Both the position numbers and the translations under genes were made by a program. Of a stretch of 60,613 nt of DNA, positions 25,432 through 33,479 are shown piece by piece (within the stretch, counting starts at the first letter, position 1; each line of letters opens with the position of its first letter). Location of the stretch: NCBI GenBank assembly GCA_020026395.1, contig JAHHQM010000011.1:1-60613 (forward strand). The letters are read 5' to 3'. The notes under the pieces were generated by a model, which was not told where the DNA came from, did not search any database, and saw only the letters and a program-made list of their open reading frames with translations. This stretch comes from Alistipes sp. (GTDB lineage Bacteria; Bacteroidota; Bacteroidia; Bacteroidales; Rikenellaceae).

Positions 25432-26643
25432 TTACATTTTCTGATCCAGATTCTTGCCTTTCTCCTCGTGTTCGAAGTTGGGGAGGAACTCCTTGATGGC
25501 CTCCACCACCTCCTCCTTCGTAAAGTCGGGACGGGCAAAAAGTGTCTCCAGCTTCTGAAAGAAGCCGTCCACCTCCGCCAGCGATCTCCGGTGTGCCGAG
25601 GCGGCAATAACGCCCAGACTGCGAAAACGATCCATATCGATTCGTTCGCCCGGCACGAAGAACTCCTCATAGGCCTTTTCGCCGGTAGTATCGCTCTTGA
25701 AGTAAACCACGGGGTACTCCTTCGCATCGTCCGACATTCCGGCGGCAAGATGTTTGGCCTCCTCATCGGTCTTACATTCGTGTTTCACGTAGCCCATCGT
25801 CTTGACATATTCGTCGCAAATCGACGAGAAAGTCAGCATCTGATCCTCGCCCAATTTGGGGAAGAACACCTCACCGTTATGACCGAGGATGCAGGCCAGC
25901 ATACAGATCTGACCGCTCTCTTCGGGCGACACGAAATAGCGTTTCACATCGCTGGGAGCGGCCAGCGGTTGTTTTTTCATCACGCGCTGAATCCACCCGT
26001 CGGGCAGCGATCCGTTCGAGAAGGCCACATTGGCAAATCGGGCGGTTGTCACCTTGAACTTCGACGTATAGGCCATCACCATATCCTCCATAATGCGCTT
26101 GCTGGCGCCCATGATATTGACGGGATTTGCGGCCTTGTCCGTCGAAACGCAGAAGAAATGTCGGGGCGGGAACTCCGCAAGCAGATCCAACAGGCGCTTG
26201 GCCTTAATGTCGTTGTTCTCGATCAGTGCCTGCACCGAATATTTGTCTTTTTCACTGCGGACATGCTTGTGTGCCGAGAAATTGGCCACAATGTCAAAGC
26301 CCTTTTCTTCGCGGAAAATACGTTCGAATATGGGATCTGCGAAATTCAGCGTGTAGGCACGGTACTCCTCCGGCACGAACATACCTTCGGTCGATCTGAG
26401 ATCACGGGTCAGCTCGGCCAATCCGTTCTCGTTAAGATCCACGACGATCAGTTTCGAGGGCTTGAACGGAAGCACGGCACGGATAAACGACGAGCCGATA
26501 GAACCTGCTCCGCCGATCACACATACGCTTCGTCCTGCGATTTCCCGTTCCAGCTGTTCGCGATTCGCCTCGATATCCTTCAGAAACATGCTCTCCGGAC
26601 GGAATGTCACATATCGGGCGATAAACTTATTCAGATTAAACAT
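25432..26643 (-). CDS. UDP-sugar 4,6-dehydratase, soluble CapD/PglF/PseB type
   Basis: A 403-residue extended SDR. The NAD loop GGAGSIG is at 44-50. The usual catalytic Tyr is Met178 in 'IMGASK' (Met178...Lys182), a trait of the FlaA1/CapD/PglF dehydratases, which use an Asp-Lys pair (Asp169 in STDKA fits). It lacks the four membrane helices of full-length PglF/WbpM, so it is a soluble version. It would turn UDP-GlcNAc into the 4-keto-6-deoxy sugar, the first step of the pathway. First gene of the operon, with a likely 280-nt leader. Confidence 0.92.
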   Translation of the reverse strand: MFNLNKFIARYVTFRPESMFLKDIEANREQLEREIAGRSVCVIGGAGSIGSSFIRAVLPFKPSKLIVVDLNENGLAELTRDLRSTEGMFVPEEYRAYTLNFADPIFERIFREEKGFDIVANFSAHKHVRSEKDKYSVQALIENNDIKAKRLLDLLAEFPPRHFFCVSTDKAANPVNIMGASKRIMEDMVMAYTSKFKVTTARFANVAFSNGSLPDGWIQRVMKKQPLAAPSDVKRYFVSPEESGQICMLACILGHNGEVFFPKLGEDQMLTFSSICDEYVKTMGYVKHECKTDEEAKHLAAGMSDDAKEYPVVYFKSDTTGEKAYEEFFVPGERIDMDRFRSLGVIAASAHRRSLAEVDGFFQKLETLFARPDFTKEEVVEAIKEFLPNFEHEEKGKNLDQKM

Positions 26644-26923
26644 ATTACGAATCTATTTTCTATTAAAATTCAGTTCCTAACAAACCGATGATCGGTCGGG
26701 CGCAAGGTACACAAAATCCTTCAGATTACACCTTTCCACAGGTTCAAAAAATTCGTCCGAATCGCACCATCGGCAACCGCTTAAAAATTTCACGGTCTTT
26801 GTCTTTTTCCGACCCGTTTCCGCGGTCTGTCCGAAAGGAGAGATCAAACTATTATTTCAGCTGATATTCAATCGCTTATCCGATCCTCTCCGTCTTCCGA
26901 AAACAAGTCTGAAACAATAACAA
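26644..26923 (-). other. long 5' leader of the glycan operon
   Basis: About 280 nt between the candidate promoter (26924-26955) and the dehydratase ATG. It holds no credible gene and no strong hairpin with a T-run. A weaker -7-like element (TACCTTG on the minus strand at 26703-26709) could give a shorter transcript. Long leaders before glycan operons often serve antitermination, but no UpxY-like gene is present. Confidence 0.4.
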
Positions 26924-26955
26924 CAAAATTAGGCATAATACTCCTCTAAACCAAG
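26924..26955 (-). promoter_or_regulatory. candidate promoter of the glycan operon
   Basis: On the minus strand, CTTG (26952-26955) and TAATTTTG (26924-26931) are 20 bp apart. The -7 box is an exact TAnnTTTG match. From here to the tRNA terminator at 27203 I see no gene. Confidence 0.5.
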
Positions 26956-27202
26956 AATATTTCCATTTATTTCACGCTTTCGGGAAGTGGTTTCGGGCTT
27001 CGAAATCGGCCTAAACAATTAGAAATAAAATGCTTATTTTCCCGACCCGAAACATCGCAACTCCGTTTTTCCGTAAAAACGAATTATCAAAATCGGGTTT
27101 TCAGATTTACTCCGATACGACAAATCCCCTTCTGTCGGGAAAGGGATCAACCATACCTATGTATAAAAAAAGGGTCTTCCGACCCAATACTCCAAAACAA
27201 AA

Positions 27203-27236
27203 AAACGATGAAACGGACGACCCGATTTCATCGTTT
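27203..27236 (-). terminator. terminator of tRNA-Ala
   Basis: AAACGATGAAA and TTTCATCGTTT pair with a 12-nt loop. On the minus strand it begins directly after the CCA end of the tRNA and finishes in a T-run. Confidence 0.9.
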
Positions 27237-27313
<77 letters not shown>

Positions 27314-27332
27314 ATTAAGCGGTTTTGCGTTG

Positions 27333-27363
27333 CAAATATAGGACGATTTTGGGATTCTGCAAA
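27333..27363 (-). promoter_or_regulatory. promoter of tRNA-Ala
   Basis: TTTG at 27360-27363, a 19-bp spacer, then TATATTTG at 27333-27340, read on the minus strand. This is a perfect consensus promoter. Confidence 0.85.
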
Positions 27364-27391
27364 AAAATCCGCCAATTTTTTTTGAAAATTT

Positions 27392-28267
27392 CTACTCTTT
27401 ACGGGGTTTTCCGGTCTTTGGACAGAACTTCGATCGCGCCACAAACCACGGATTACGCAGATCCTCCTCGTTGTAGCGGAGTTTCCCGGCCGTGCCCTCC
27501 AACGTCAGGACATCGGTACGGCCGCCGCTCTCGTCCAGGATGAGTTCTCCGGCCGCCGTATCCCAATCATACGTGGGACTTGTTCGCGGGTAGTAGTCGA
27601 TACGTCCTTCGGCCAGAAGGCAGAATTTATAGGAGCTGCCCTGCTCGACGAGTTCCAAATCGGGGAATCCGCCCTTCAGAAAATCAATCACGCGGAACGT
27701 GTCGGCATTCTTATACGAACGCGACACCGCCACCTTCAGATGGTCGTGGGGACGCTTCTCGAAGAACGGCAGACGCACCAGCCCTTCGACAATCTCCCCG
27801 TAGGTGGCCTTGCTGTCCTCGCGTGCCGCCACGTGCTCCTTCAAGAAAGCACCCCGCCCCCGCTCGGCCAGATAGATCTTCTCGAAATAGGGGACATAAA
27901 CCGCAGAGAACGCACATTTCTTGTGCGACATCAGGGCGATATTAACCGTAAATTCGTGATTTCCGCGGATGAATTCGGCCGTGCCGTCCAGCGGATCGAC
28001 CAGCCAGTAAAGTTCCCAGTTGCGACGTTCGTCGTAGCGCATTTCGCGTCCCTCCTCCGAAAGAATCGGGATGCGCGTAAAGCCCAACGCATCGCGTATG
28101 GTCTTGTGCGCCAAATGGTCGGCTTCGGTCAGCGGCGTGGAATCGCTCTTGAGTTCGAATTCGGAACCGCCCTGCTCCCTGTATACACTCATGATTGAAG
28201 CTCCGGCCTGCACCGCGGCATTGAACATGGCCGGAATCAACAACTGTCTCACCTCTTCTTGGATCAT
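27392..28267 (-). CDS. cysQ: 3'(2'),5'-bisphosphate nucleotidase CysQ
   Basis: A 291-residue member of the inositol monophosphatase-like family. It removes the 3' phosphate from PAP/PAPS, waste of sulfate assimilation. The metal-binding motifs are visible: EE in 'ILSEEG', 'DPLDGTAEFI' and the C-terminal 'YDWDTAAGE'. The frame is open 64 codons further upstream, but that part is basic and unlike the family; ATG 28267 gives the usual N terminus. Two imperfect -7-like sequences lie 40-60 bp upstream, so the promoter is unsure. Confidence 0.92.
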   Translation of the reverse strand: MIQEEVRQLLIPAMFNAAVQAGASIMSVYREQGGSEFELKSDSTPLTEADHLAHKTIRDALGFTRIPILSEEGREMRYDERRNWELYWLVDPLDGTAEFIRGNHEFTVNIALMSHKKCAFSAVYVPYFEKIYLAERGRGAFLKEHVAAREDSKATYGEIVEGLVRLPFFEKRPHDHLKVAVSRSYKNADTFRVIDFLKGGFPDLELVEQGSSYKFCLLAEGRIDYYPRTSPTYDWDTAAGELILDESGGRTDVLTLEGTAGKLRYNEEDLRNPWFVARSKFCPKTGKPRKE

Positions 28268-28409
28268 CTCTTCGGAATTTTTTGAAGCCCCCTCTTCTTT
28301 TTGTCGGGTAAAGGTAACAAATATTATGCGAATCCGAAAGCCGAGTTTACATTTACGACCGAAATGGCGTAAAACACACCCAACCGAAAAATAAAAATCA
28401 CCGGAAGTA

Positions 28410-28439
28410 TTGTTTATAAGATAAATATGCGTATATTTG
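28410..28439 (+). promoter_or_regulatory. promoter of rplU-rpmA
   Basis: TTG at 28410-28412, a 19-bp spacer, then TATATTTG at 28432-28439. Confidence 0.8.
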
Positions 28440-28478
28440 CACTCCGAAATTATGTTCAACTACATATTTATCGACTAA

Positions 28479-28790
28479 ATGTACGTTATAGTAGAGATCG
28501 CAGGTCAGCAGTTTAAAGCTGAGAAAGGTCGGAAACTTTATGTTCACCGTCTTCAGGGCGAAGAGAATTCGTCCGTAAGTTTCGACAAAGTCCTGCTCAC
28601 AGACAACGACGGTCAGGTTAAAGTTGGCGCACCTGTAGTAGAAGGCGCCGCAGTTAAGTGCAAGATCCTCAAGCATCTGAAAGACGACAAAGTCTTGGTG
28701 TTCAAGAAGAAGCGTCGTACCGGCTACCAGAAGTGTAACGGTCACCGTCAATACTTGACTCAGATCCTTGTAGAAGACATTGTTGCATAA
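28479..28790 (+). CDS. rplU: 50S ribosomal protein L21
   Basis: A 103-residue protein matching L21 throughout: the start 'MYVIVEIAGQQFKAEKG' and the basic rRNA-binding end 'VFKKKRRTGYQKCNGHRQ'. It binds 23S rRNA. It is followed after 19 bp by L27, the standard gene pair. Confidence 0.98.
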   Translation: MYVIVEIAGQQFKAEKGRKLYVHRLQGEENSSVSFDKVLLTDNDGQVKVGAPVVEGAAVKCKILKHLKDDKVLVFKKKRRTGYQKCNGHRQYLTQILVEDIVA

Positions 28791-28809
28791 CCTTTAAAAA
28801 CGAAGAAAC

Positions 28810-29070
28810 ATGGCACACAAGAAAGGTGTAGGTAGTTCGAAGAACGGCCGTGAGTCGGAAAGCAAGCGACTCGGCATCAAATTGTTCGGCGGTCAATTCG
28901 CAAAGGCGGGCAACATTATCGTTCGTCAGCGCGGTACGGTACACAACGCCGGTGAGAACGTAGGTATGGGTAAAGACCACACTCTTTTCGCTTTGGTAAA
29001 CGGAACGGTTTCGTTCTGCAAGAAGGCTGAGGGTAAATCCTACGTGAGCGTTACTCCCATCAACGAGTAA
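28810..29070 (+). CDS. rpmA: 50S ribosomal protein L27
   Basis: An 86-residue protein with the L27 signature: 'AHKKGVGSSKNGRESESKRLG' near the N terminus, whose flexible tail approaches the peptidyl-transferase centre, then 'GNIIVRQRGT'. There is no Firmicutes-type cleavable N-terminal extension. Second gene of the pair, followed by a terminator. Confidence 0.98.
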   Translation: MAHKKGVGSSKNGRESESKRLGIKLFGGQFAKAGNIIVRQRGTVHNAGENVGMGKDHTLFALVNGTVSFCKKAEGKSYVSVTPINE

Positions 29071-29093
29071 TAACTCCACAATCGCAATTGTTT

Positions 29094-29134
29094 AAAAGAA
29101 CCTTTTCCCGTAGGGGAAGAGGTTCTTTTTTTGC
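29094..29134 (+). terminator. terminator of rplU-rpmA
   Basis: AGAACCTTTTCCC pairs with GGGGAAGAGGTTCT, followed by seven T. Confidence 0.92.
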
Positions 29135-29514
29135 ACGGGGGAGAAGAGAACGCAAAGAATGCTCTATGAGGGATAAGATGGAGCACAACGAAGCGTGAGA
29201 TGCAGAACGCCAAAGAAACACCGAGGCGCGGCAGGACAAAGGACGCGAAGAATACTCCAAGTCTGGAGGGATAAAACGGGGCGCAGACGCGGCGGAATAA
29301 AACGGAGGCACAACAACGACCGAGCCCAACGCACCGCAGAGCAAAGAGTACACTCCAAACGGCTCGATGCCGAAAATCCGTGGGCTTGCGCAGGGATTCC
29401 CCGACCGATGCTACTTTTTCAAAGAGATGCAACGCCAACGGATCGCGCAATAAATACGGGGCAAAGCGGGCGATACTCACGACAAAATCGCCTCCGCTCC
29501 ACCCCGCAAGGCAC
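29135..29514. repeat. gene-free spacer with degenerate repeats
   Basis: No credible gene in about 380 bp. The plus strand is purine-rich. Diverged copies of one unit begin at about 29151 (GCAAAGAATGCTC), 29244 (GCGAAGAATACTC) and 29341 (GCAAAGAGTACACTC). A second shared element reads GGGATAAGATGGAGCACAAC at 29170 and similarly at about 29268 and 29293. The apparent period is near 95 bp. Confidence 0.5.
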
Positions 29515-29555
29515 AAAAAAAACCTTCCCCTGCACACGTAGGAAAGGTTTTTGGT
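29515..29555. terminator. hairpin flanked by A and T runs
   Basis: AAAACCTTCC pairs with GGAAAGGTTTT around a 10-12-nt loop. It could end transcription entering from the left, or act as a second terminator of the thioredoxin gene. Confidence 0.65.
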
Positions 29556-29560
29556 TTTAA

Positions 29561-29583
29561 AGAAAACCTTCTCGAGGGGTTTT
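29561..29583 (-). terminator. terminator of the thioredoxin gene
   Basis: GAAAACC and GGTTTTC arms around TTCTCGAGG directly follow the stop codon on the minus strand. Confidence 0.65.
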
Positions 29584-30048
29584 CTATTTGATCAGATTCT
29601 CGTTGATGATCTTGCGCATGGCTTCAATACCCATGCCACCCGTCAGAATCTGAGGTTTGCCGCTCTTGGGGATCAGCACAAAGGTCGGAATCGAGCGTAC
29701 ACCGAAGATGGCAGCCAGTCCCTGCTCCTTATCCACATCCACCTTATAGACGTTGAGTTTGCCGGCGTACTCCTCCGAGAGCTGGTTCATGACGGGAGCC
29801 ATCATCTTGCAGGGGCCGCACCATGTTGCGAAAAAGTCCACAATGGCAGGCAACTCACCCTCAAATACAAATTCGTTGGGGTTCTTCTCGTAATCATAGA
29901 TCTGCGCCTTGAATTGCGCATCGTTCAATTCGATTGCTTTCATGGTCTTTTTGTTTTTTGCATCCGGGTTGCAGGCCGCCGAAATCGACGAAAGTCCCAA
30001 TACGGCAACCGCCACAACCGCGAAAATGTGTTTAAAATAAGTTTTCAT
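29584..30048 (-). CDS. exported thioredoxin
   Basis: A 154-residue protein. A signal sequence (residues 1-25) ends in 'SISAACN', where a Cys at 25 may be lipidated or removed. The thioredoxin fold follows: 'IVDFFATWCGPCKMMAPV' with the CGPC active site and cis-Pro in 'SIPTFVLI'. It probably reduces or exchanges disulfides in the periplasm, and its WCGPC suggests a reductase. The frame is open 47 codons upstream, but ATG 30048 gives the signal peptide and is correctly placed after the -7 box. Confidence 0.92.
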   Translation of the reverse strand: MKTYFKHIFAVVAVAVLGLSSISAACNPDAKNKKTMKAIELNDAQFKAQIYDYEKNPNEFVFEGELPAIVDFFATWCGPCKMMAPVMNQLSEEYAGKLNVYKVDVDKEQGLAAIFGVRSIPTFVLIPKSGKPQILTGGMGIEAMRKIINENLIK

Positions 30049-30067
30049 GTTGTTGTTTGTTTGTGTT

Positions 30068-30075
30068 GCAAAAAT
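30068..30075 (-). promoter_or_regulatory. -7 box of the thioredoxin gene
   Basis: TATTTTTG on the minus strand, 19 nt before the start codon. Confidence 0.7.
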
Positions 30076-30204
30076 AGGGGTTTGTACTGCACGGGGAAAT
30101 GACCAAACATCCGCTTGTGTCTGCAATTTTTCCCTCGCGTTGTGATTTTCACACCCTACAAACGGGAAAAAACCGAAAAATCGTACCAAACAACGAAGAA
30201 AAAA

Positions 30205-30234
30205 GACAAAAAAGCAGGATCGACTGATCCTGCT
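30205..30234 (-). terminator. terminator of tRNA-Arg
   Basis: AGCAGGATC pairs with GATCCTGCT around a 4-nt loop; a T-rich run follows on the minus strand. Confidence 0.88.
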
Positions 30235-30251
30235 CTAACTATTATAAGGAG

Positions 30252-30325
30252 TGATTCCGGAGCGGTTCGAACGCTCGACCCACAGCTTAGAAGGCTGTTG
30301 CTCTATCCAACTGAGCTACGGAACC
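30252..30325 (-). tRNA. tRNA-Arg (TCT anticodon)
   Basis: The minus strand gives a full cloverleaf: acceptor GGTTCCG pairs with CGGAATC, the D arm has AGCTCAGTTGG, the anticodon stem ACAGC/GCTGT encloses CTTCTAA (anticodon TCT), and the T loop has GTTCGAACC. The CCA end is not encoded, unlike the tRNA-Ala in this window. It decodes AGA. Confidence 0.95.
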
Positions 30326-30355
30326 AACACAATCGTTCGGGACGATTTGCGGGGG

Positions 30356-30363
30356 CAAAGGTA
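30356..30363 (-). promoter_or_regulatory. -7 box of tRNA-Arg
   Basis: TACCTTTG on the minus strand, about 30 bp upstream of the tRNA, with a TTTC-like -33 about 20 bp further. Confidence 0.7.
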
Positions 30364-30399
30364 ATGAAAAAGGATGAAAAAGAGAAATTTTTTGAAAAA

Positions 30400-30950
30400 T
30401 AATCACTTGGCATCCCCTTAAACCGAGCCGCACCTCACCCCGTGCCACACACACCACACATCGTACCCGATACCCCGCGTCCGACACCCCGACCTTTTTT
30501 CCCCGAGCGCTCCAAAGCGAAGTTCCTCCCTTTAATATATAGGAGTTACTCCCCCGAATGCGCCCGTTCGGGCGCCTGTTCCACCCAAAAACATTCCTTT
30601 GAAAACCTCTACCCGCACCTGCCTCCGAAAATATCACCCCGAAAACCCCTTGCCGCCCCACTACCACGGCACGACTTGGACAGCTGCCCCCGTTCAAAAG
30701 CATTCTGCCCAAAACCCCTACCCACATCCCTGCCCCAAAAATATCCCCCCCCTGCCACAACACTGCTCCGTCCTCCGAAACCTCGTTTCCCGAAAACCGC
30801 ACCTCGTCCCCTCGCCCCCCGAAATTTTGTGCCCCCGAACCGTCCTCCACACCCAGCGCCACCCTTTCTCCTCCCCTAACACCCCGCACCGATCGCTCAA
30901 AACATCCCACCGCTCCGCTCCGACCGCCCTAAACCACAAAAATTCAGACC
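30400..30950. repeat. C-rich gene-free spacer with degenerate direct repeats
   Basis: About 550 bp without a credible gene and with an extreme excess of C over G on the plus strand. Two copies of a roughly 68-bp unit are clear, at about 30573-30640 and 30681-30750; both contain AAAACC(C/T)CTACCC followed by a TGCC...AAAATATC core. A weaker third copy may lie near 30794-30835. There is no sign of protein coding. Confidence 0.6.
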
Positions 30951-30957
30951 GTTTTAT

Positions 30958-30988
30958 TTTGTCGTTCGGAATATTATGCGTAAATTTG
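30958..30988 (+). promoter_or_regulatory. promoter of rpsP
   Basis: TTTG (30958-30961), exactly 19 bp, then TAAATTTG (30981-30988). A textbook Bacteroidota promoter with a leader of about 55 nt. Confidence 0.88.
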
Positions 30989-31049
30989 CACGATTTTTAA
31001 GCCCAAATTGGGTTAGCGTTTATTAATAACTAAAAAAATTTTAAAGCAA

Positions 31050-31604
31050 ATGGCTGTTAAAATTCGTTTGGCACGTCACGGTAAGAAGGGTTATCCTTTC
31101 TATCACATCGTTGCCGCAGATAGCAGAGCGCCACGTGATGGTAAATACATCGAGAAGTTGGGTACCTACAACCCCAACACGAATCCTGCTACGATTAACC
31201 TGAACTTCGAGCAAGCTCTCGGTTGGTTACTCAAAGGCGCACAACCCACGGATACCTGCCGTGCCATCCTGTCGTACAAGGGTGTTATGTACAAGAAGCA
31301 CCTGATGGGTGGTGTAGCTAAGGGCGCATTCAACGAAACCGAGGCTGAAGCACGCTTCAACAAGTGGATGGAAGCCAAGAACGGTAAGATCGAGGCTAAG
31401 AACAACAAGGTAGCTTCTGACGCACGCGATGCACAGAAAGCTCGTCTTGCTGCCGAGTCGAAGGTCAATGAGGATCGAGCAAAGGCAATCGCCGAGAAGA
31501 AGGCTGAGGAAGTTGCCGCTGCTGCCAAGGCTGCCGAAGAGGCTGCTGCTGCCGCTGCTGAAGAGGCTCCCGCTGCTGATGCTGAGACTCCCGCCGCTGA
31601 ATAA
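31050..31604 (+). CDS. rpsP: 30S ribosomal protein S16 with Ala/Glu-rich tail
   Basis: A 184-residue protein, about 100 longer than Escherichia coli S16. Residues 1-80 are the S16 core ('VKIRLARHGKKGYPFYHIVAADSR', 'IEKLGTYNP'), which binds 16S rRNA. The rest is a charged helix followed, from about 150, by a low-complexity run of Ala and Glu. Such tails are usual in Bacteroidota S16. The GCT/GCC codon runs make the end repetitive at DNA level. It has its own promoter and terminator. Confidence 0.97.
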   Translation: MAVKIRLARHGKKGYPFYHIVAADSRAPRDGKYIEKLGTYNPNTNPATINLNFEQALGWLLKGAQPTDTCRAILSYKGVMYKKHLMGGVAKGAFNETEAEARFNKWMEAKNGKIEAKNNKVASDARDAQKARLAAESKVNEDRAKAIAEKKAEEVAAAAKAAEEAAAAAAEEAPAADAETPAAE

Positions 31605-31624
31605 GGCTGAGATCCGTATCATCC

Positions 31625-31656
31625 AAAGACCGGCCATTTTGGTCGGTCTTTTTTTA
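31625..31656 (+). terminator. terminator of rpsP
   Basis: AAAGACCGGCC pairs with GGTCGGTCTTT (one G-T pair), loop ATTTT, then a T-run. Confidence 0.9.
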
Positions 31657-31699
31657 TTCCCTGCCCCCACAAGGACAGAGAAAACTCACACAAAATTTG

Positions 31700-31707
31700 T
31701 ACCTTTG
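31700..31707 (+). promoter_or_regulatory. -7 box of rimM-mnmA
   Basis: TACCTTTG, 21 nt before the rimM ATG. Confidence 0.75.
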
Positions 31708-31728
31708 TCGCAAAAGGTCTGAAAACAA

Positions 31729-32256
31729 ATGATTGCAGGAAGAATCAACAAACTATTCGGAACGGAAGGCAGTCTGATGATCTCGCTCTACGACTCCTTC
31801 CCGAGAGATTTCAACCCCGAAACCACCCCGCTGTTCGTCAAGATCGACGCACTCGACGTGCCGCTCTGGTGCGAAAGTTTCGAGCGCCGGGGCGTTTCGT
31901 CGGCGCAGGTTGCGTTTGCCGACTTCGACACCGAACGCCGTGCCGAGGAGTTGCTCGGACGCGAATTTTTCATCGAAGAAGAGGACGATGACGAGGAGGA
32001 TGACGACGAATTCTATCTGGAGGATTTGATCGGTTTCTCGATTCAGGGATCGGAACTCAACGAAGAGGGCGCAATGGAACATTTCGAGGCGGAGCTGACG
32101 GATTACATCGATTCGGAGGTCAATCCGTTGTTTGAAATCGAGTACCGCGGCCGCCGCGTGTTGGTTCCCGCACAGGAGGAGTTCATCGCAGGCATCGACT
32201 TTGAGGGTCAGCGCATCAAGATGGTGCTGCCCGCGGGCCTTTTAAATTTGGAATAA
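31729..32256 (+). CDS. rimM: ribosome maturation factor RimM
   Basis: A 175-residue protein that binds S19 and helps 30S head maturation. The N-terminal RimM barrel opens 'IAGRINKLFGTEGSLMISLY', and the C-terminal PRC-barrel domain begins around 'FYLEDLIGFSI' and ends with 'EYRGRRVLVPAQEEFIAGID'. A very acidic linker (about 84-94, a run of Glu and Asp) joins the two domains. The position after rpsP is as in most bacteria, but here with its own promoter. Confidence 0.94.
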   Translation: MIAGRINKLFGTEGSLMISLYDSFPRDFNPETTPLFVKIDALDVPLWCESFERRGVSSAQVAFADFDTERRAEELLGREFFIEEEDDDEEDDDEFYLEDLIGFSIQGSELNEEGAMEHFEAELTDYIDSEVNPLFEIEYRGRRVLVPAQEEFIAGIDFEGQRIKMVLPAGLLNLE

Positions 32257-32257
32257 C

Positions 32258-33466
32258 ATGGCACGTGTAGTTATAGGTCTTTCGGGCGGTGTCGATTCGT
32301 CGGTTGCCGCCTACATACTCAAACAACAGGGACATGAGGTCATCGGCCTGTTCATGATCAACTGGCACGACACCACGGGTACGCTCGAGGGCGATTGTCC
32401 GTGGCACGACGATCGTGTCTTTGCCGAACTGGTCGCCCGCAAACTGGATATTCCATTGCACGTCACCGACCTTTCGGAGGAGTATCGCAAACGCGTGGTC
32501 GATTATATGTTCGCCGAATACGAACGCGGACACACGCCCAATCCCGATGTGTTGTGCAACCGCGAAATCAAGTTCGACGTGTTTATGCGCGAGGCGATGA
32601 AACTCGGTGCGGACTATGTGGCAACGGGTCACTACTGCCGCCGCGAGGTTTCGACCGATCAGGACGGACACCCCGTTTACAAACTTCTGGCAGGCTCGGA
32701 TCCCAACAAGGATCAGAGTTATTTCCTGTGTCAGCTCTCGCAGGAGCAGTTGAGCAAGGCGCTTTTCCCCGTGGGTGATCTTCTGAAACCCGAGGTGCGC
32801 CGCATCGCCACCGAGCAGGGGCTGGCCACCGCCAAACGTAAAGATTCACAGGGCATTTGCTTTGTGGGCAAGGTCGATCTGCCGGTATTTCTGCAACAAA
32901 AACTCGCCGCCAAGCAGGGCAACATCCACGAGATTCTGCCTTCGTGGCCGAAGTTCGCACGCCGCGACGCATTCAAAGTCGAAGAAGGTGCAACGCCGAC
33001 CGACGAACAGTTGGCAGGCCTTGCCGAGCCGTGGCACTTCACGGTGCGCGACGGCAAGAAGATCGGCACGCACAACGGTGCACATTTCTACACGATCGGT
33101 CAGCGCAAGGGACTCGGCATCGGCGGCCGTAAGGAGTCGTTGTTCATCTTGGCAACCGACGTACACGAAAACGTGATCTATGTGGGTGAGGGTGACGCAC
33201 ATCCCGGCCTGTGGCGTCCCGCGTTGTTTATCCCCCGCGAGGAGATTCACTGGGTCAATCCGACGCGCAAGATGGAGGTGGGCGAAAGCCGCCGTTTCGA
33301 GGTGCGCATCCGTTACCGCCAACCCCTTCAGGACGCGATGCTCTACATCCGCGAAAAGGGTGCCTACATCCTCTTCGACGAGCCGCAGCGCGGCATCACG
33401 GCAGGTCAGTTTGCCACCTGGTACGACCACGAAGAGTTGGTCGGATCGGGTAAGATTGCCGAATAA
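32258..33466 (+). CDS. mnmA: tRNA-specific 2-thiouridylase MnmA
   Basis: A 402-residue enzyme that puts sulfur on U34 of tRNA-Lys, Glu and Gln. The PP-loop SGGVDSS is at 9-15. The catalytic cysteines are Cys100 ('PDVLCNREIKF') and Cys201 ('DSQGICFVG'). The tRNA-binding 'HYTIGQRKGLGIGG'-type motif and the C-terminal beta-barrel follow. It is about 35 residues longer than the Escherichia coli enzyme. The start lies 1 bp after the rimM stop, so the pair is coupled. Confidence 0.97.
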   Translation: MARVVIGLSGGVDSSVAAYILKQQGHEVIGLFMINWHDTTGTLEGDCPWHDDRVFAELVARKLDIPLHVTDLSEEYRKRVVDYMFAEYERGHTPNPDVLCNREIKFDVFMREAMKLGADYVATGHYCRREVSTDQDGHPVYKLLAGSDPNKDQSYFLCQLSQEQLSKALFPVGDLLKPEVRRIATEQGLATAKRKDSQGICFVGKVDLPVFLQQKLAAKQGNIHEILPSWPKFARRDAFKVEEGATPTDEQLAGLAEPWHFTVRDGKKIGTHNGAHFYTIGQRKGLGIGGRKESLFILATDVHENVIYVGEGDAHPGLWRPALFIPREEIHWVNPTRKMEVGESRRFEVRIRYRQPLQDAMLYIREKGAYILFDEPQRGITAGQFATWYDHEELVGSGKIAE

Positions 33467-33479
33467 TCGCCATCGGGAA

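Noticed and set aside
30400..30950. CRISPR array in the repeat-bearing spacer
   Set aside because: The repeats are degenerate, unevenly spaced and merge with their spacers; there is no cas gene nearby.
30442..31000. short plus-strand frames in the C-rich spacer (up to 145 residues)
   Set aside because: They consist almost only of Pro, Arg, Ser and Thr from C-rich DNA, in overlapping frames, with no start signal.
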